From the NCBI GenBank assembly GCA_041685115.1, contig JAWLGK010000014.1:1-64000 (forward strand): a stretch of 64,000 nt of DNA, given 5' to 3'. Positions 1 through 7,483 of this stretch are shown in pieces; the stretch's first letter is position 1; every line of letters begins with the position of its first letter. Below the pieces are notes generated by a model. It saw nothing but the letters and a program-made list of their open reading frames with translations, made no database searches and was not told where the DNA came from. The position numbers and the translations under genes were made by a program. This DNA is from JALOAT01 sp041685115. GTDB lineage: Bacteria > Pseudomonadota > Gammaproteobacteria > Thiohalomonadales > Thiohalomonadaceae.

Positions 1-46
1 TGCGTATTATTCGCCGACTTCGCGCCATCGGTGGTCACCGTTTCGC

Positions 47-123
47 CGGGGTATAGCGCAGTCTGGTAGCGCGCCTGCTTTGGGAGCAGGATGTCGGGGG
101 TTCGAATCCCTCTACCCCGACCA
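47..123 (+). tRNA. tRNA-Pro (TGG)
   Basis: A 77-nt cloverleaf with a 7-bp acceptor stem beginning CGGGGTA, anticodon TGG at 81-83, the T-loop sequence TTCGAAT and an encoded CCA end. It is the first of three closely spaced tRNAs (Pro, Arg, His) that are probably co-transcribed. Confidence 0.97.
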
Positions 124-174
124 ATTCGTCATCAGGCTGGACGATTTTGTTAATGTCGTGGACTCGGCCCATCC

Positions 175-251
175 GCGCCCGTAGCTCATCCGGATAGAGC
201 ATCGGCCTTCTAAGCCGAGGGTAGCAGGTTCGAGTCCTGCCGGGCGCGCCA
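175..251 (+). tRNA. tRNA-Arg (TCT)
   Basis: The acceptor stem GCGCCCG pairs with CGGGCGC. The anticodon TCT is at 209-211 in a standard 7-nt loop and the CCA end is encoded. It decodes AGA/AGG codons and is second in the Pro-Arg-His cluster. Confidence 0.96.
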
Positions 252-276
252 ATCGCCGCGCTTGGCCTCAATCAAT

Positions 277-353
277 GGTGGACGTAGCTCAATTGGTAGA
301 GCACAGGATTGTGATTCCTGTTGTCGTGGGTTCGATTCCCATCGTCCACCCCA
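277..353 (+). tRNA. tRNA-His (GTG)
   Basis: The acceptor stem is GTGGACG/CGTCCAC. The extra 5' G at 277 lies opposite the C discriminator, the identity element of bacterial tRNA-His. The anticodon GTG is at 311-313 and the CCA end is encoded. A strong intrinsic terminator follows. Confidence 0.97.
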
Positions 354-370
354 TCTTCTGCTGAAGACAA

Positions 371-400
371 AACGGCCCGCTTCGCGGGCCGTTTTTGTTT
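371..400 (+). terminator. Intrinsic terminator of the tRNA cluster
   Basis: The stem CGGCCCGC/GCGGGCCG with a 3-nt loop is followed by TTTTTGTTTT. It sits directly behind tRNA-His and would end the tRNA transcript. Confidence 0.93.
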
Positions 401-478
401 TGCCCCGCGGGGCAGGAGCCAGTCACTGGGCGATTGCCTTTCAGCGGAAGACGCCTCTGCCTATCCGCGGCAGGGCTC

Positions 479-670
479 CTACTGCTGCACCATCATCAGT
501 GCAGTCCAGCATTCACTAATCAGCCGCTCGAAGATCTCTCTCGCAATCTGATCGTCGGGGATCCGGCTGTGCACGGGAATCTTCGCGAGCTGCGATTCGA
601 AAAAAGCCAGATCCTGCTGCAATGCGGCGGAGATATCTTCGTGGACTTTAGTCGGGTGTCGCTGGGGCAT
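479..670 (-). CDS. Small hypothetical protein (63 aa)
   Basis: I do not recognise this protein. The reading frame is open further upstream, but the ATG at 670 is preceded on the minus strand by AGGAAAGG at about 6 nt, so that start is chosen. The product is 63 residues and soluble-looking, mostly predicted helix with mixed charge, with no signal peptide or membrane segment. It lies convergent to the tRNA terminator and upstream of the metal-uptake locus on the opposite strand. It could also be a chance frame; the ribosome binding site is the main support. Confidence 0.45.
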   Translation of the reverse strand: MPQRHPTKVHEDISAALQQDLAFFESQLAKIPVHSRIPDDQIAREIFERLISECWTALMMVQQ

Positions 671-1053
671 GAAAGCCTTTCCTGGCACAACGTCGATGCT
701 TTCAGACTGCCAGTGTCGACGTCCTGTGCGCATAGGAAGACTGCCGAAAAACACGGCCCAGTAGAGGAGCAGCACTTCCCCTCGTGGTTTTCGGCAGCTG
801 TGCGTTTTCACACACCTCTGCGCGAAACCACCCGCCCGGAGTTCACGGATTAGGTCATATTCCTAGCAAAATCAGGGTAATTAAACCTGGTACGGATCCT
901 GCGTTGAGTTGATTCCGGAATCGGGCTTGTCCGGCTCGGTGCATGGTCGATCAGGGTTGATCAGATTCAGCGGGAAGCTCCACGCGCTACGCAGCCGGCT
1001 GCATAACTCACTCGGCACTAAAGCCGAGCAAAACAAAGAGACGCGGGGGCGAT
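671..1053. other. Intergenic region upstream of the metal-uptake locus
   Basis: I see no convincing gene here. The stretch separates the minus-strand small ORF from the first receptor gene and therefore should hold the locus promoter. The only promoter-like signal I can point to is the possible -24/-12 element at 888-903. A G-run just before 1054 can act as the ribosome binding site of the receptor. Confidence 0.5.
888..903 (+). promoter_or_regulatory. Possible sigma-54 (-24/-12) promoter
   Basis: The site reads TGGTACG-N4-CTGCG, with GG and GC exactly 10 nt apart as sigma-54 promoters require (consensus TGGCACG-N4-TTGCW). It lies about 150 nt upstream of the receptor start. A gene for a sigma-54 activator flanks the same locus at 10222-11175. 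The match is imperfect and GG-N10-GC is common by chance in GC-rich DNA. Confidence 0.3.
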
Positions 1054-3177
1054 ATGGGGTGTAACGACAAGGGCCGCTTTGCTGCCCAAACGGTAGTGCT
1101 GTCTGGTCTGGTTGCCATGACCTCAGGTGCTTTGGCACAGGATGCAGGGCTTGGCACCATTTCGATCACGGCGACGCGCGAAGAGCGTGCCACCGCTGAA
1201 GTACCGCAGGCCATCGCTGTGGTCGGCAAGGAAGAACTCGACGAGAAGAAGATGTTCAACGTCAAGGAAGCCCTGCAAGGCATCCCGGGCGTGCTCATCG
1301 ACAGCAAGAACGGCGGTTTCGACGCACGCCTCATCATTCGTGGCGCCGGCCTCAAGGCCCCGTACGGCATCCGCGAGATCATGGTGCTGCGCGACGGCGT
1401 GCCACTCACCGATCCAGACAGTTTCACCAAGCTCGATTTCGTCGATACGCAGGACATCGAGCGCATCGAGGTCGCCAAGGGACCGGGCAACCTTTTCGCC
1501 ACCGGTAGCGCCGGCGGTGCCATCCAGATCATCTCCCGTTCCGTATTCGACGATTCCGCCAATCAGTTCAGGCTGGGCCTGGGCAATTACGGTACGGAGA
1601 ACTACCACCTGCGCTATGGCGTGGTTGGCGAGCGCCAGGCTTTGGCCGTCACCGCCACCCATCGCAAGATGGACAACGACTGGCGCAACTGGAACGAGTT
1701 CGACACCACACAGACCTCGCTCAAGCACGGCTATATGTTTCCTGGCGGCAGCACGCTGGAAAGCGAGCTCTCCTACTCGGAGTCCAACATCCAGTTGCCG
1801 GGTGCCATGGACGCAACAATGTTCGAGGAATTCAAGAATTCTGGAGAACAGACCGGTACGTCCGAGCCCTGGAAACATTCAGGTCGCTATTCAAAGACCT
1901 GGTTTTTCAACACGCGCTATGAGATGGAGCGCGGCAATGTCTCTTTCAAGCCGCGTTTCTATTACAACACCTGGTATCACTACCACCCAGTCACCGGTCT
2001 CATCAATGAAACCGAGGACTGGGTCTACAACATTGGCACCGACCTCGAAGCGCATCTGCGACATGAAAGCGGGACGCTGGTCGGCGGCGTAACCGTCCGC
2101 CAGGAAGAAGTACCCGATTCGCGCAAATACGAGTACCGTGATGTGCGCACCACCTTCCGTCCCTTCCCGCCGCCGGGCGTCAATGTCATTGATGCAACCC
2201 TGTCGGACGCCAAAGGTGATCTGGCATCCGTCAGTTCCAGCACAAATCTGCTTACCGGCGTGTACGTGCAGGAATCCTGGCGCCCCGACGACCGCTGGAT
2301 TGTGGACGCTGGCCTGCGTTACGACGTAGTCAACATCACCGAAGAGACCGACGAGTTCACCAAATACGACTGGGGTTCCGGCAGGTACGTGGCGGGCGAC
2401 GGGCACCAGGAGACCGACAAGACCTTTCGTTTGCCAGCACCTAAATTGGCCGTCAGTTACCGGTTGAACGACTTCTTGAACGTGTTCGGTATGGCGGCTC
2501 AGGCCGGCCAGATCCCTTCGGCCAGCGAAATCTCGAGCAATCCTGACCTGGACGCACCTGTTTCGCGCAACTACGAAATAGGTTTGAAGGGGCGGGCTGC
2601 GCAGTGGCAGTTCGATGCCAGCGTCTACGTCAATCCGGTGAAAGATGAGATCATCCAGGTATTGACCGGTGGCGAGACCGAGTACGCCAATGCGGGCAAG
2701 ACCGACAAGCGCGGCTTTGAGTTCACCGGCAGCCTGGAGTTCATGCCTGGCTGGCAGTTAGGCGGCTATTACAGCTACGCCGACTACACCTTCGACAGCT
2801 TTACCGAAAAGGTTGGCTTCGGTCCTGCAGCCACCAACGTCGATCGCTCCGGAAACAGGGTGCCGTTCATTCCCGAGCACCAGTACGGCCTGTTTCTCGC
2901 GTGGAAGTCACCCACTGGGTTGCGTGCGCGCGTCACCAGCAACACCTGGGGTGAGTACTGGTTGGACAACGCCAATACGGAGAAGTATGACGGCTGGGAT
3001 TGGGTTACCAGCCTTTCTGTCGGCTACGAACGAGGGCCGCACGCAGTCACGCTCAATGTGGAGAACCTGTTCGACGAATACTATGCCGCTGAGGTAAAGA
3101 AGGATACGGCCGGCAAGGTGAGTTACACCGCTGCTTCACCAAGAACGACATTGCTCACTTATCGCCACAACTTCTGA
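1054..3177 (+). CDS. TonB-dependent outer-membrane receptor
   Basis: The 707-residue product has an N-terminal export signal ending near Ala-Leu-Ala-Gln (about residue 29). A TonB-box-like stretch (TISITATR) follows, then a plug domain (DIERIEVAKGPG, ending GGAIQII) and a long beta-barrel ending in the aromatic residue Phe. It imports a scarce ligand across the outer membrane using energy from TonB-ExbBD. The ligand cannot be read from the sequence, but it leads a locus whose later genes are copper-specific, so a metal or metallophore is likely. The next gene begins 8 nt downstream. A periplasmic protein, polyferredoxin and ExbB-ExbD-TonB follow in the same direction. Confidence 0.92.
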   Translation: MGCNDKGRFAAQTVVLSGLVAMTSGALAQDAGLGTISITATREERATAEVPQAIAVVGKEELDEKKMFNVKEALQGIPGVLIDSKNGGFDARLIIRGAGLKAPYGIREIMVLRDGVPLTDPDSFTKLDFVDTQDIERIEVAKGPGNLFATGSAGGAIQIISRSVFDDSANQFRLGLGNYGTENYHLRYGVVGERQALAVTATHRKMDNDWRNWNEFDTTQTSLKHGYMFPGGSTLESELSYSESNIQLPGAMDATMFEEFKNSGEQTGTSEPWKHSGRYSKTWFFNTRYEMERGNVSFKPRFYYNTWYHYHPVTGLINETEDWVYNIGTDLEAHLRHESGTLVGGVTVRQEEVPDSRKYEYRDVRTTFRPFPPPGVNVIDATLSDAKGDLASVSSSTNLLTGVYVQESWRPDDRWIVDAGLRYDVVNITEETDEFTKYDWGSGRYVAGDGHQETDKTFRLPAPKLAVSYRLNDFLNVFGMAAQAGQIPSASEISSNPDLDAPVSRNYEIGLKGRAAQWQFDASVYVNPVKDEIIQVLTGGETEYANAGKTDKRGFEFTGSLEFMPGWQLGGYYSYADYTFDSFTEKVGFGPAATNVDRSGNRVPFIPEHQYGLFLAWKSPTGLRARVTSNTWGEYWLDNANTEKYDGWDWVTSLSVGYERGPHAVTLNVENLFDEYYAAEVKKDTAGKVSYTAASPRTTLLTYRHNF

Positions 3178-3185
3178 TACGCGCC

Positions 3186-4019
3186 ATGGCTATTGGGAAA
3201 ACATTGAGCATGGCAGGTGGCGTTGCCGGGATGTTATGCGCGCTGACGGTAGTCGTACCGGCACACGCACAAATGGCTTGGCGCTCGGCACCGGAGGTGG
3301 CGGTGCATGAGAGTGGGGTGGGCGGTCACGCGCATAATCGCCGCCCTGCCGCCGCTTATTTGCGCGACGGCGCCGGTGCCACGCTGATGTTCTGGAGGCC
3401 TGACCTCGAGCAGAGGGCACTGCCCGATGCGAAGGCGGACGGACAGGTTGCGGTGCGCCCCTCAGGCGTCGACAACTACCACCTGCTCATGGCGTCGCGT
3501 TCGGGCGAGTCCGGCGAGGAAGTCGCGCTGCGTTATGTGTACATGCACGGCAAGCCGAGCGGCGAGAGTCCTCGCCGCTTGCTCGGTGCACACAAGGTTG
3601 CGCTCGAGATCGTCCCCGCACCTCTGCCGCGGGAGCACTGGCGCTACGAAACCAGCAAGCCCGCCGTCTTCGAGGTACGACTCAGCGGCGAGCCCTTGGC
3701 AGGCCAGCCGGTGCAGCTCGTGACCACCCATGGCAGTCTGGTGGAAGGGAGCAGCGACGCGCAGGGGCGCGTCGAATTCGTGCTCCCCGAAGATTTTGCG
3801 CACGTCGCACCGGGACGCGAGGCGAACGCACCCGCCGAGTTCATCGTGAGCACGGCACACACGCAAAACGGCTTCATCCGTCGCACCACACTGAGTGCCG
3901 AGTACCACGCCAATCCCGCACACTGGCAATCGTCCTTCGGTGGTGTGGTCGCGCTGGTGGTCGGGTTCGTCGGCGGCGTAGCGCTGTGGCGGCGTTTGCC
4001 CACAGGGGACCGCGCATGA
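3186..4019 (+). CDS. Periplasmic membrane-anchored protein, DUF4198/NikM-like (tentative)
   Basis: The 277-residue product has a signal peptide (cleavage near VPAHA, residue 28), a periplasmic body and a single hydrophobic segment near the C terminus (about 248-268). The fold is therefore periplasmic and anchored at its end. Histidines cluster just after the signal (H41, H48, H50). A segment around residues 172-200 resembles the Ig-like or carboxypeptidase-regulatory modules of DUF4198 proteins associated with metal uptake. That assignment is only by resemblance. Its stop overlaps the start of the polyferredoxin (ATGA), which points to translational coupling and a shared function, perhaps receiving metal from the receptor. 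Confidence 0.65.
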   Translation: MAIGKTLSMAGGVAGMLCALTVVVPAHAQMAWRSAPEVAVHESGVGGHAHNRRPAAAYLRDGAGATLMFWRPDLEQRALPDAKADGQVAVRPSGVDNYHLLMASRSGESGEEVALRYVYMHGKPSGESPRRLLGAHKVALEIVPAPLPREHWRYETSKPAVFEVRLSGEPLAGQPVQLVTTHGSLVEGSSDAQGRVEFVLPEDFAHVAPGREANAPAEFIVSTAHTQNGFIRRTTLSAEYHANPAHWQSSFGGVVALVVGFVGGVALWRRLPTGDRA

Positions 4020-5044
4020 ACCTCTCCATCGTCCGTAAGCTGATCCAACTCGCCGCCTTCGTGTTCCTGGTGTACGGCTCGGTGGTGGTGGGCTTCTACA
4101 CGGCCGACAAGATCTCGGGCGCCTTTCCCGTGCTCGCGTGCGCCTATGACACACAAACGGCGGACTACTGCGCACTCATCCCGCTTCAGCACCAGATGGA
4201 CCACCGTTTCGGCGCGGCGATTGCGGCTGGAACCTCGTTGTTGGCCGCCTTGCTGCCCACGCTGATTACGCTCGGTACCTTTCTGGTGTTGTTCGTCCTG
4301 CTCAACAAGGCGTTCTGCGGGTGGATTTGTCCGCTGGGCTTTTTCCAGGAAGTGATGGGCATGCTCGGCCAGAAGATCGGCATCGCACGCGCTGCCTCAC
4401 TGCCTGAAACGTCCGTGCGTCGTATTCGCCCGGTGAAATGGCTGGTGCTGGTGCTGTTGGTGTTTGGTATTCCGGTGCTGGCGGGCGTCGGTCTGGTCAA
4501 CCATTCCCTCGGTAGTCCTTACTGCAGTATCTGCCCAAGTCGCATCCTCACCACGCTGGCAAGCGGCAATGGCTCGCAACTGGTGATGGACACCTCGTCG
4601 GCCGGCGCCCTGATCCTTTCGCTCACCGGTGCATTGTTGTTCGGCCTGACCGCGTCGCTGTCCATGAAGATGCGCCAGCCCTTCTGTCGCGTGTGCCCCA
4701 TGCTCGCCATGCATGCGGTATTCCGCAAATTGGGGCTCGTGCGTCTGGTCAAGAATGTCACGCCGCGCTGCGAAAAATGCGGTTTATGCGCCAAGGCCTG
4801 TCCCATGGACATCCGCGAGATCCACACCGATATGACGAAGAAGGACGTCACTTTCGAGGACTGTACCCTGTGCGGCCGTTGTGTGGAGTTCTGTCCCGAC
4901 AAGGATGTGCTGCAACTGAAGTACGCCTTCGTGCCCGTGTTGCGTGCCGATCCCGTCTATTTCAAGGCACGCAAGAAGGCGCAGTCCCTTTGGGAAGCGG
5001 GTAACGTGCGCGCTTGGTGGCGTGCGCGCAAGGAGGCGCGCTGA
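4016..5044 (+). CDS. Polytopic [4Fe-4S] ferredoxin, NapH/NosR/CcoG-type
   Basis: The 342-residue inner-membrane protein has about four transmembrane segments (around 8-29, 72-98, 142-162, 195-215). Three CxxxCP/CxxCP motifs follow: FCGWICP (C101, C105), C170/C173 and C224/C227. The C-terminal domain carries two complete [4Fe-4S] sets (C252-C255-C258-C262 and C283-C286-C289-C293). Such proteins pass electrons across the membrane; CcoG is known to reduce Cu(II) for cbb3 oxidase assembly. A loop with C42 and C52 could face the periplasm. The ATG at 4016 overlaps the previous stop, and an upstream in-frame ATG at 3986 is disfavoured because it gives a non-family N terminus. The role in a TonB operon is inferred: reduction of an imported metal or of a redox partner. 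Confidence 0.85.
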   Translation: MNLSIVRKLIQLAAFVFLVYGSVVVGFYTADKISGAFPVLACAYDTQTADYCALIPLQHQMDHRFGAAIAAGTSLLAALLPTLITLGTFLVLFVLLNKAFCGWICPLGFFQEVMGMLGQKIGIARAASLPETSVRRIRPVKWLVLVLLVFGIPVLAGVGLVNHSLGSPYCSICPSRILTTLASGNGSQLVMDTSSAGALILSLTGALLFGLTASLSMKMRQPFCRVCPMLAMHAVFRKLGLVRLVKNVTPRCEKCGLCAKACPMDIREIHTDMTKKDVTFEDCTLCGRCVEFCPDKDVLQLKYAFVPVLRADPVYFKARKKAQSLWEAGNVRAWWRARKEAR

Positions 5045-5694
5045 TGGAGCCGGTGGCGCTTGGCTTTTTCGCCGCCCTCACCATGGGGCTGGTGTACGGC
5101 GCCGGGGCGTGCAACGTGGCCTGCCTGCCGTATCTCGGCCCGGTGTTCCTGCATGAGGGCAGCGGCTGGCGGACGGTAGTTCCGTTTTCGTTGGGACGTT
5201 TGTTAGGCTACGCGTCGCTGGGCGCGGTGGCCGGCGTGGCAGGCAATGCAGCCACCCGGCTGGTGGATTCTTCCCTGGCGGCCTGGCTGCTGGGCGGGGC
5301 CACCGTGCTGGCGGGCCTGTCGCTGGTGCGCGGCAAGCAAGGCTGCAAGGTGAAAAGCTCGGACCAAAGCGTCATGCGCCGCGCCGTGCGACCTCTGCCT
5401 TATGCATTGTTTGCCATGGGAGCGGGGATGGCATTCAATCCGTGCCTGCCGCTCGGCACGGTGCTGCTCGCCGCGGCGGCGACGGCCGAGGCGGGCGCGG
5501 GCGCTGCCCTCGGCCTTGCCTTCGGGCTCGGTGCGGTGGTGGTGCCTGCCATCGTTTTCGGCGCATTGGTCGCGCGTTTCGGTGCGCAGGTGCGCGCTCA
5601 CGTGGCCCATTGGCGCGGTCGTCTGGAAACCGGCGCGGGGGTTTCACTCATCGCGCTCGGTACCGTTACTCTTCTCGGTTGGATAAAACCATGA
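5044..5694 (+). CDS. CcdA/DsbD-beta or TauE/SafE-like membrane protein
   Basis: The 216-residue, almost wholly hydrophobic protein has about six transmembrane segments arranged as two similar halves. Each half has a cysteine in a proline-containing helix start: C23/C27 (GACNVACLP) and C134 (FNPCLPLG). This is typical of thiol-relay proteins of the CcdA/DsbD family or of TauE/SafE-like proteins. It may carry reducing power to the periplasm, or transport a thiol-bound metal. Its ATG overlaps the polyferredoxin stop by ATGA, and its stop overlaps exbB in the same way, so it belongs to the same coupled unit. The family boundary is uncertain. Confidence 0.72.
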   Translation: MEPVALGFFAALTMGLVYGAGACNVACLPYLGPVFLHEGSGWRTVVPFSLGRLLGYASLGAVAGVAGNAATRLVDSSLAAWLLGGATVLAGLSLVRGKQGCKVKSSDQSVMRRAVRPLPYALFAMGAGMAFNPCLPLGTVLLAAAATAEAGAGAALGLAFGLGAVVVPAIVFGALVARFGAQVRAHVAHWRGRLETGAGVSLIALGTVTLLGWIKP

Positions 5695-6350
5695 GCGTCA
5701 TCGATCTTCTCGACAAGGGCGGTCCCATCGCCTGGATTTTGTTTGGTTACTCCGTGGTGGCGCTCGCCATCGTGATCGAACGCAGTATCTTTTTTGCCCG
5801 CTTGGGCCGTCTGCCAGGAAATTTCGAAAGCCAAATCATCGGTGCCCTGCGTCGTGGCGATGCGGACCGAGTGCTGGCCGGTGCCACCGGTCCCGAGGCA
5901 AGACTCATGCGTGCGCTGGTGCAGGCCAGCGGCGAAGGTGTGCAGGACCTGGGGCGTGTGGGTTCGCGGGTAGGATCCGAGGAACTGCAGCGCATGGAGC
6001 GCGGCTTCCGCACGCTTGGCATCATGGGCAACACCGCCACGCTGCTCGGTCTGTTCGGCACCGTCACCGGCATGATCAAGGCCTTTATGGTCATCGAGTC
6101 GGCTGGCGGGCGCGTGGATGCACAGGCCCTCGCGGGTGGTATCTGGGAGGCCATGATCACTACCGGCGTGGGCCTTGCCGTAGCGTTGCCCATTCTGATT
6201 CTGCTGCACACCCTGGAAGGCATGGCCGATCGCCGCGCCCATGCCATGCGAACCTACGCCTCACTGGTACTGGAAAATCTGCCCCACGTGCCGGAACTGG
6301 ACGAAGGTCCGGTCAGCCATCATTCGAAGGCGGTCGCCGATGCAGTTTGA
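5691..6350 (+). CDS. exbB: ExbB proton channel subunit (MotA/TolQ/ExbB family)
   Basis: The 219-residue inner-membrane protein has a first transmembrane helix near residues 15-33. The paired C-terminal helices lie near 105-130 (LGIMGNTATLLGLFGTVTGMI) and 150-172, the conserved channel region of the family. With ExbD it uses the proton gradient to drive TonB and so the two receptors of this locus. The ATG at 5691 overlaps the previous stop. An in-frame Met far upstream lies wholly within the preceding gene and is not plausible. It overlaps exbD by 11 nt. Confidence 0.95.
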   Translation: MSVIDLLDKGGPIAWILFGYSVVALAIVIERSIFFARLGRLPGNFESQIIGALRRGDADRVLAGATGPEARLMRALVQASGEGVQDLGRVGSRVGSEELQRMERGFRTLGIMGNTATLLGLFGTVTGMIKAFMVIESAGGRVDAQALAGGIWEAMITTGVGLAVALPILILLHTLEGMADRRAHAMRTYASLVLENLPHVPELDEGPVSHHSKAVADAV

Positions 6351-6738
6351 AGGCTGCCGCCGGGTGAGCAAGGCGTTCGACCTGACGCCCATCATCGATA
6401 TGGTGTTCCTGCTGCTGATCTTCTTCATGCTCACGTCCCACTTCGTGCGCGAGGAGACCCTACCGGTGGAACTGCCCGAGGCGAGCAGCGGCAGTGAGGC
6501 GCCGCAGGACCGCCTGGAAGTGGTGGTCTCGCGCGAAGGCCACATCCTGTTGCACGAGCACATCGTGGAGAAAGGCACGCTCGGTGAGGTGTTGCGTGAG
6601 GAATTGGCCAAGCGATCCGACAAGAACGTACAACTGCGCGGTGACCGGGAAGTGCCGCTGAGCGAATTGGTCTCGGTGCTCGATGCCGCACGCGCGGCCG
6701 GAGCGAGCGGCGTCGACATCCTTACCGAGCAGCCCTGA
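6340..6738 (+). CDS. exbD: ExbD biopolymer transport protein
   Basis: The 132-residue product has a short cytoplasmic N terminus and one transmembrane helix (about 15-35) beginning LTPIIDMVFLLLIFF. This contains the membrane aspartate essential for proton-driven function. A periplasmic domain of usual ExbD size follows. It starts 11 nt inside exbB and its stop overlaps the tonB ATG. It partners ExbB and TonB. Confidence 0.95.
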   Translation: MQFEGCRRVSKAFDLTPIIDMVFLLLIFFMLTSHFVREETLPVELPEASSGSEAPQDRLEVVVSREGHILLHEHIVEKGTLGEVLREELAKRSDKNVQLRGDREVPLSELVSVLDAARAAGASGVDILTEQP

Positions 6739-7409
6739 TGTCCGACGGCCTTCGACCATGGGGTCTCGCCATCGCCCTGTCGGTGTTCGTGCACGGGGCG
6801 GTGTTGTACCAAGCCTCGGTGGAGCAGGGACGGGAAGACGGTGTGCAGACCCGAGAGGCGGTGCGCTTGAGCTTCCGTTCCGTGGCTTCGCCAGCAATGC
6901 CCGCGTCCAAGGCTGTGGAAACACCCGTGCCCGTCCCGGAAAAACCCAAGCCGCCGAAACCGAAGCGACCAACGGCTGAACGCATCGAACCCGTGGAACC
7001 GCCGCCGGAGGAAACCCCGCCCGAGGCGAAGCCGGAACCGGCCGAGGTTAGTGCGCCCGTAACCAGTGATCAGGCCGCGGATGCAGTGGCGGAATTGGCG
7101 CAGGCGGCGTCGCTCGCGAAGGCACGTCAGCGCTACGCGCAGGAGCTGATGGCGCACATCGAGCGGCACAAATTTTATCCGCCTATTGCGCGGCGTCGTG
7201 GGGTGGAAGGACGAGTGCAGGTGAGTCTGATGGTGGTGGAGGCAGGCGGTGTTTCCGGCCTGCGTTGTACTTCGGGCCCGGCGCTGTTGCAAAGCGCTGC
7301 CTGTAATGCGGTGTCTGCGGCCTTGCCGCTGCCGCCGCCGCCCGAAGGACTGAGTCTGCCGCTGCCCGTGAGTTTCGGCATGGAGTTCAGCCTCAAAGCC
7401 ATGCGTTGA
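6738..7409 (+). CDS. tonB: TonB energy-transducing protein
   Basis: The 223-residue protein has an N-terminal anchor (about 8-27, WGLAIALSVFVHGAVLY). A Pro/Glu/Lys-rich spacer (about 60-115) can cross the periplasm. The C-terminal TonB domain begins at HKFYPPIARRRGVEGRV and is followed by the usual beta-strand pattern. It contacts the TonB boxes of the receptors. Two cysteines in the C-terminal domain (in LRCTSG and SAACNA) could form a disulfide, which is unusual for TonB. The ATG overlaps the exbD stop. Confidence 0.93.
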   Translation: MSDGLRPWGLAIALSVFVHGAVLYQASVEQGREDGVQTREAVRLSFRSVASPAMPASKAVETPVPVPEKPKPPKPKRPTAERIEPVEPPPEETPPEAKPEPAEVSAPVTSDQAADAVAELAQAASLAKARQRYAQELMAHIERHKFYPPIARRRGVEGRVQVSLMVVEAGGVSGLRCTSGPALLQSAACNAVSAALPLPPPPEGLSLPLPVSFGMEFSLKAMR

Positions 7410-7483
7410 TGGGTTGCATGAACTTACCCGCCTGGGTGGTAGTGAGTTTTCCGATAAGTGTTGAACAGCAGGAGTTGACGACG

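Noticed and set aside
395..853. A 152-codon plus-strand ORF after the tRNA cluster
   Set aside because: It begins inside the terminator region, has no ribosome binding site and overlaps the better supported minus-strand small ORF.
5442..5690. An extended ExbB starting within the CcdA-like gene
   Set aside because: The extra residues are an Arg/Gly-rich shadow of the upstream gene; ATG 5691 gives the normal ExbB start with ATGA coupling.
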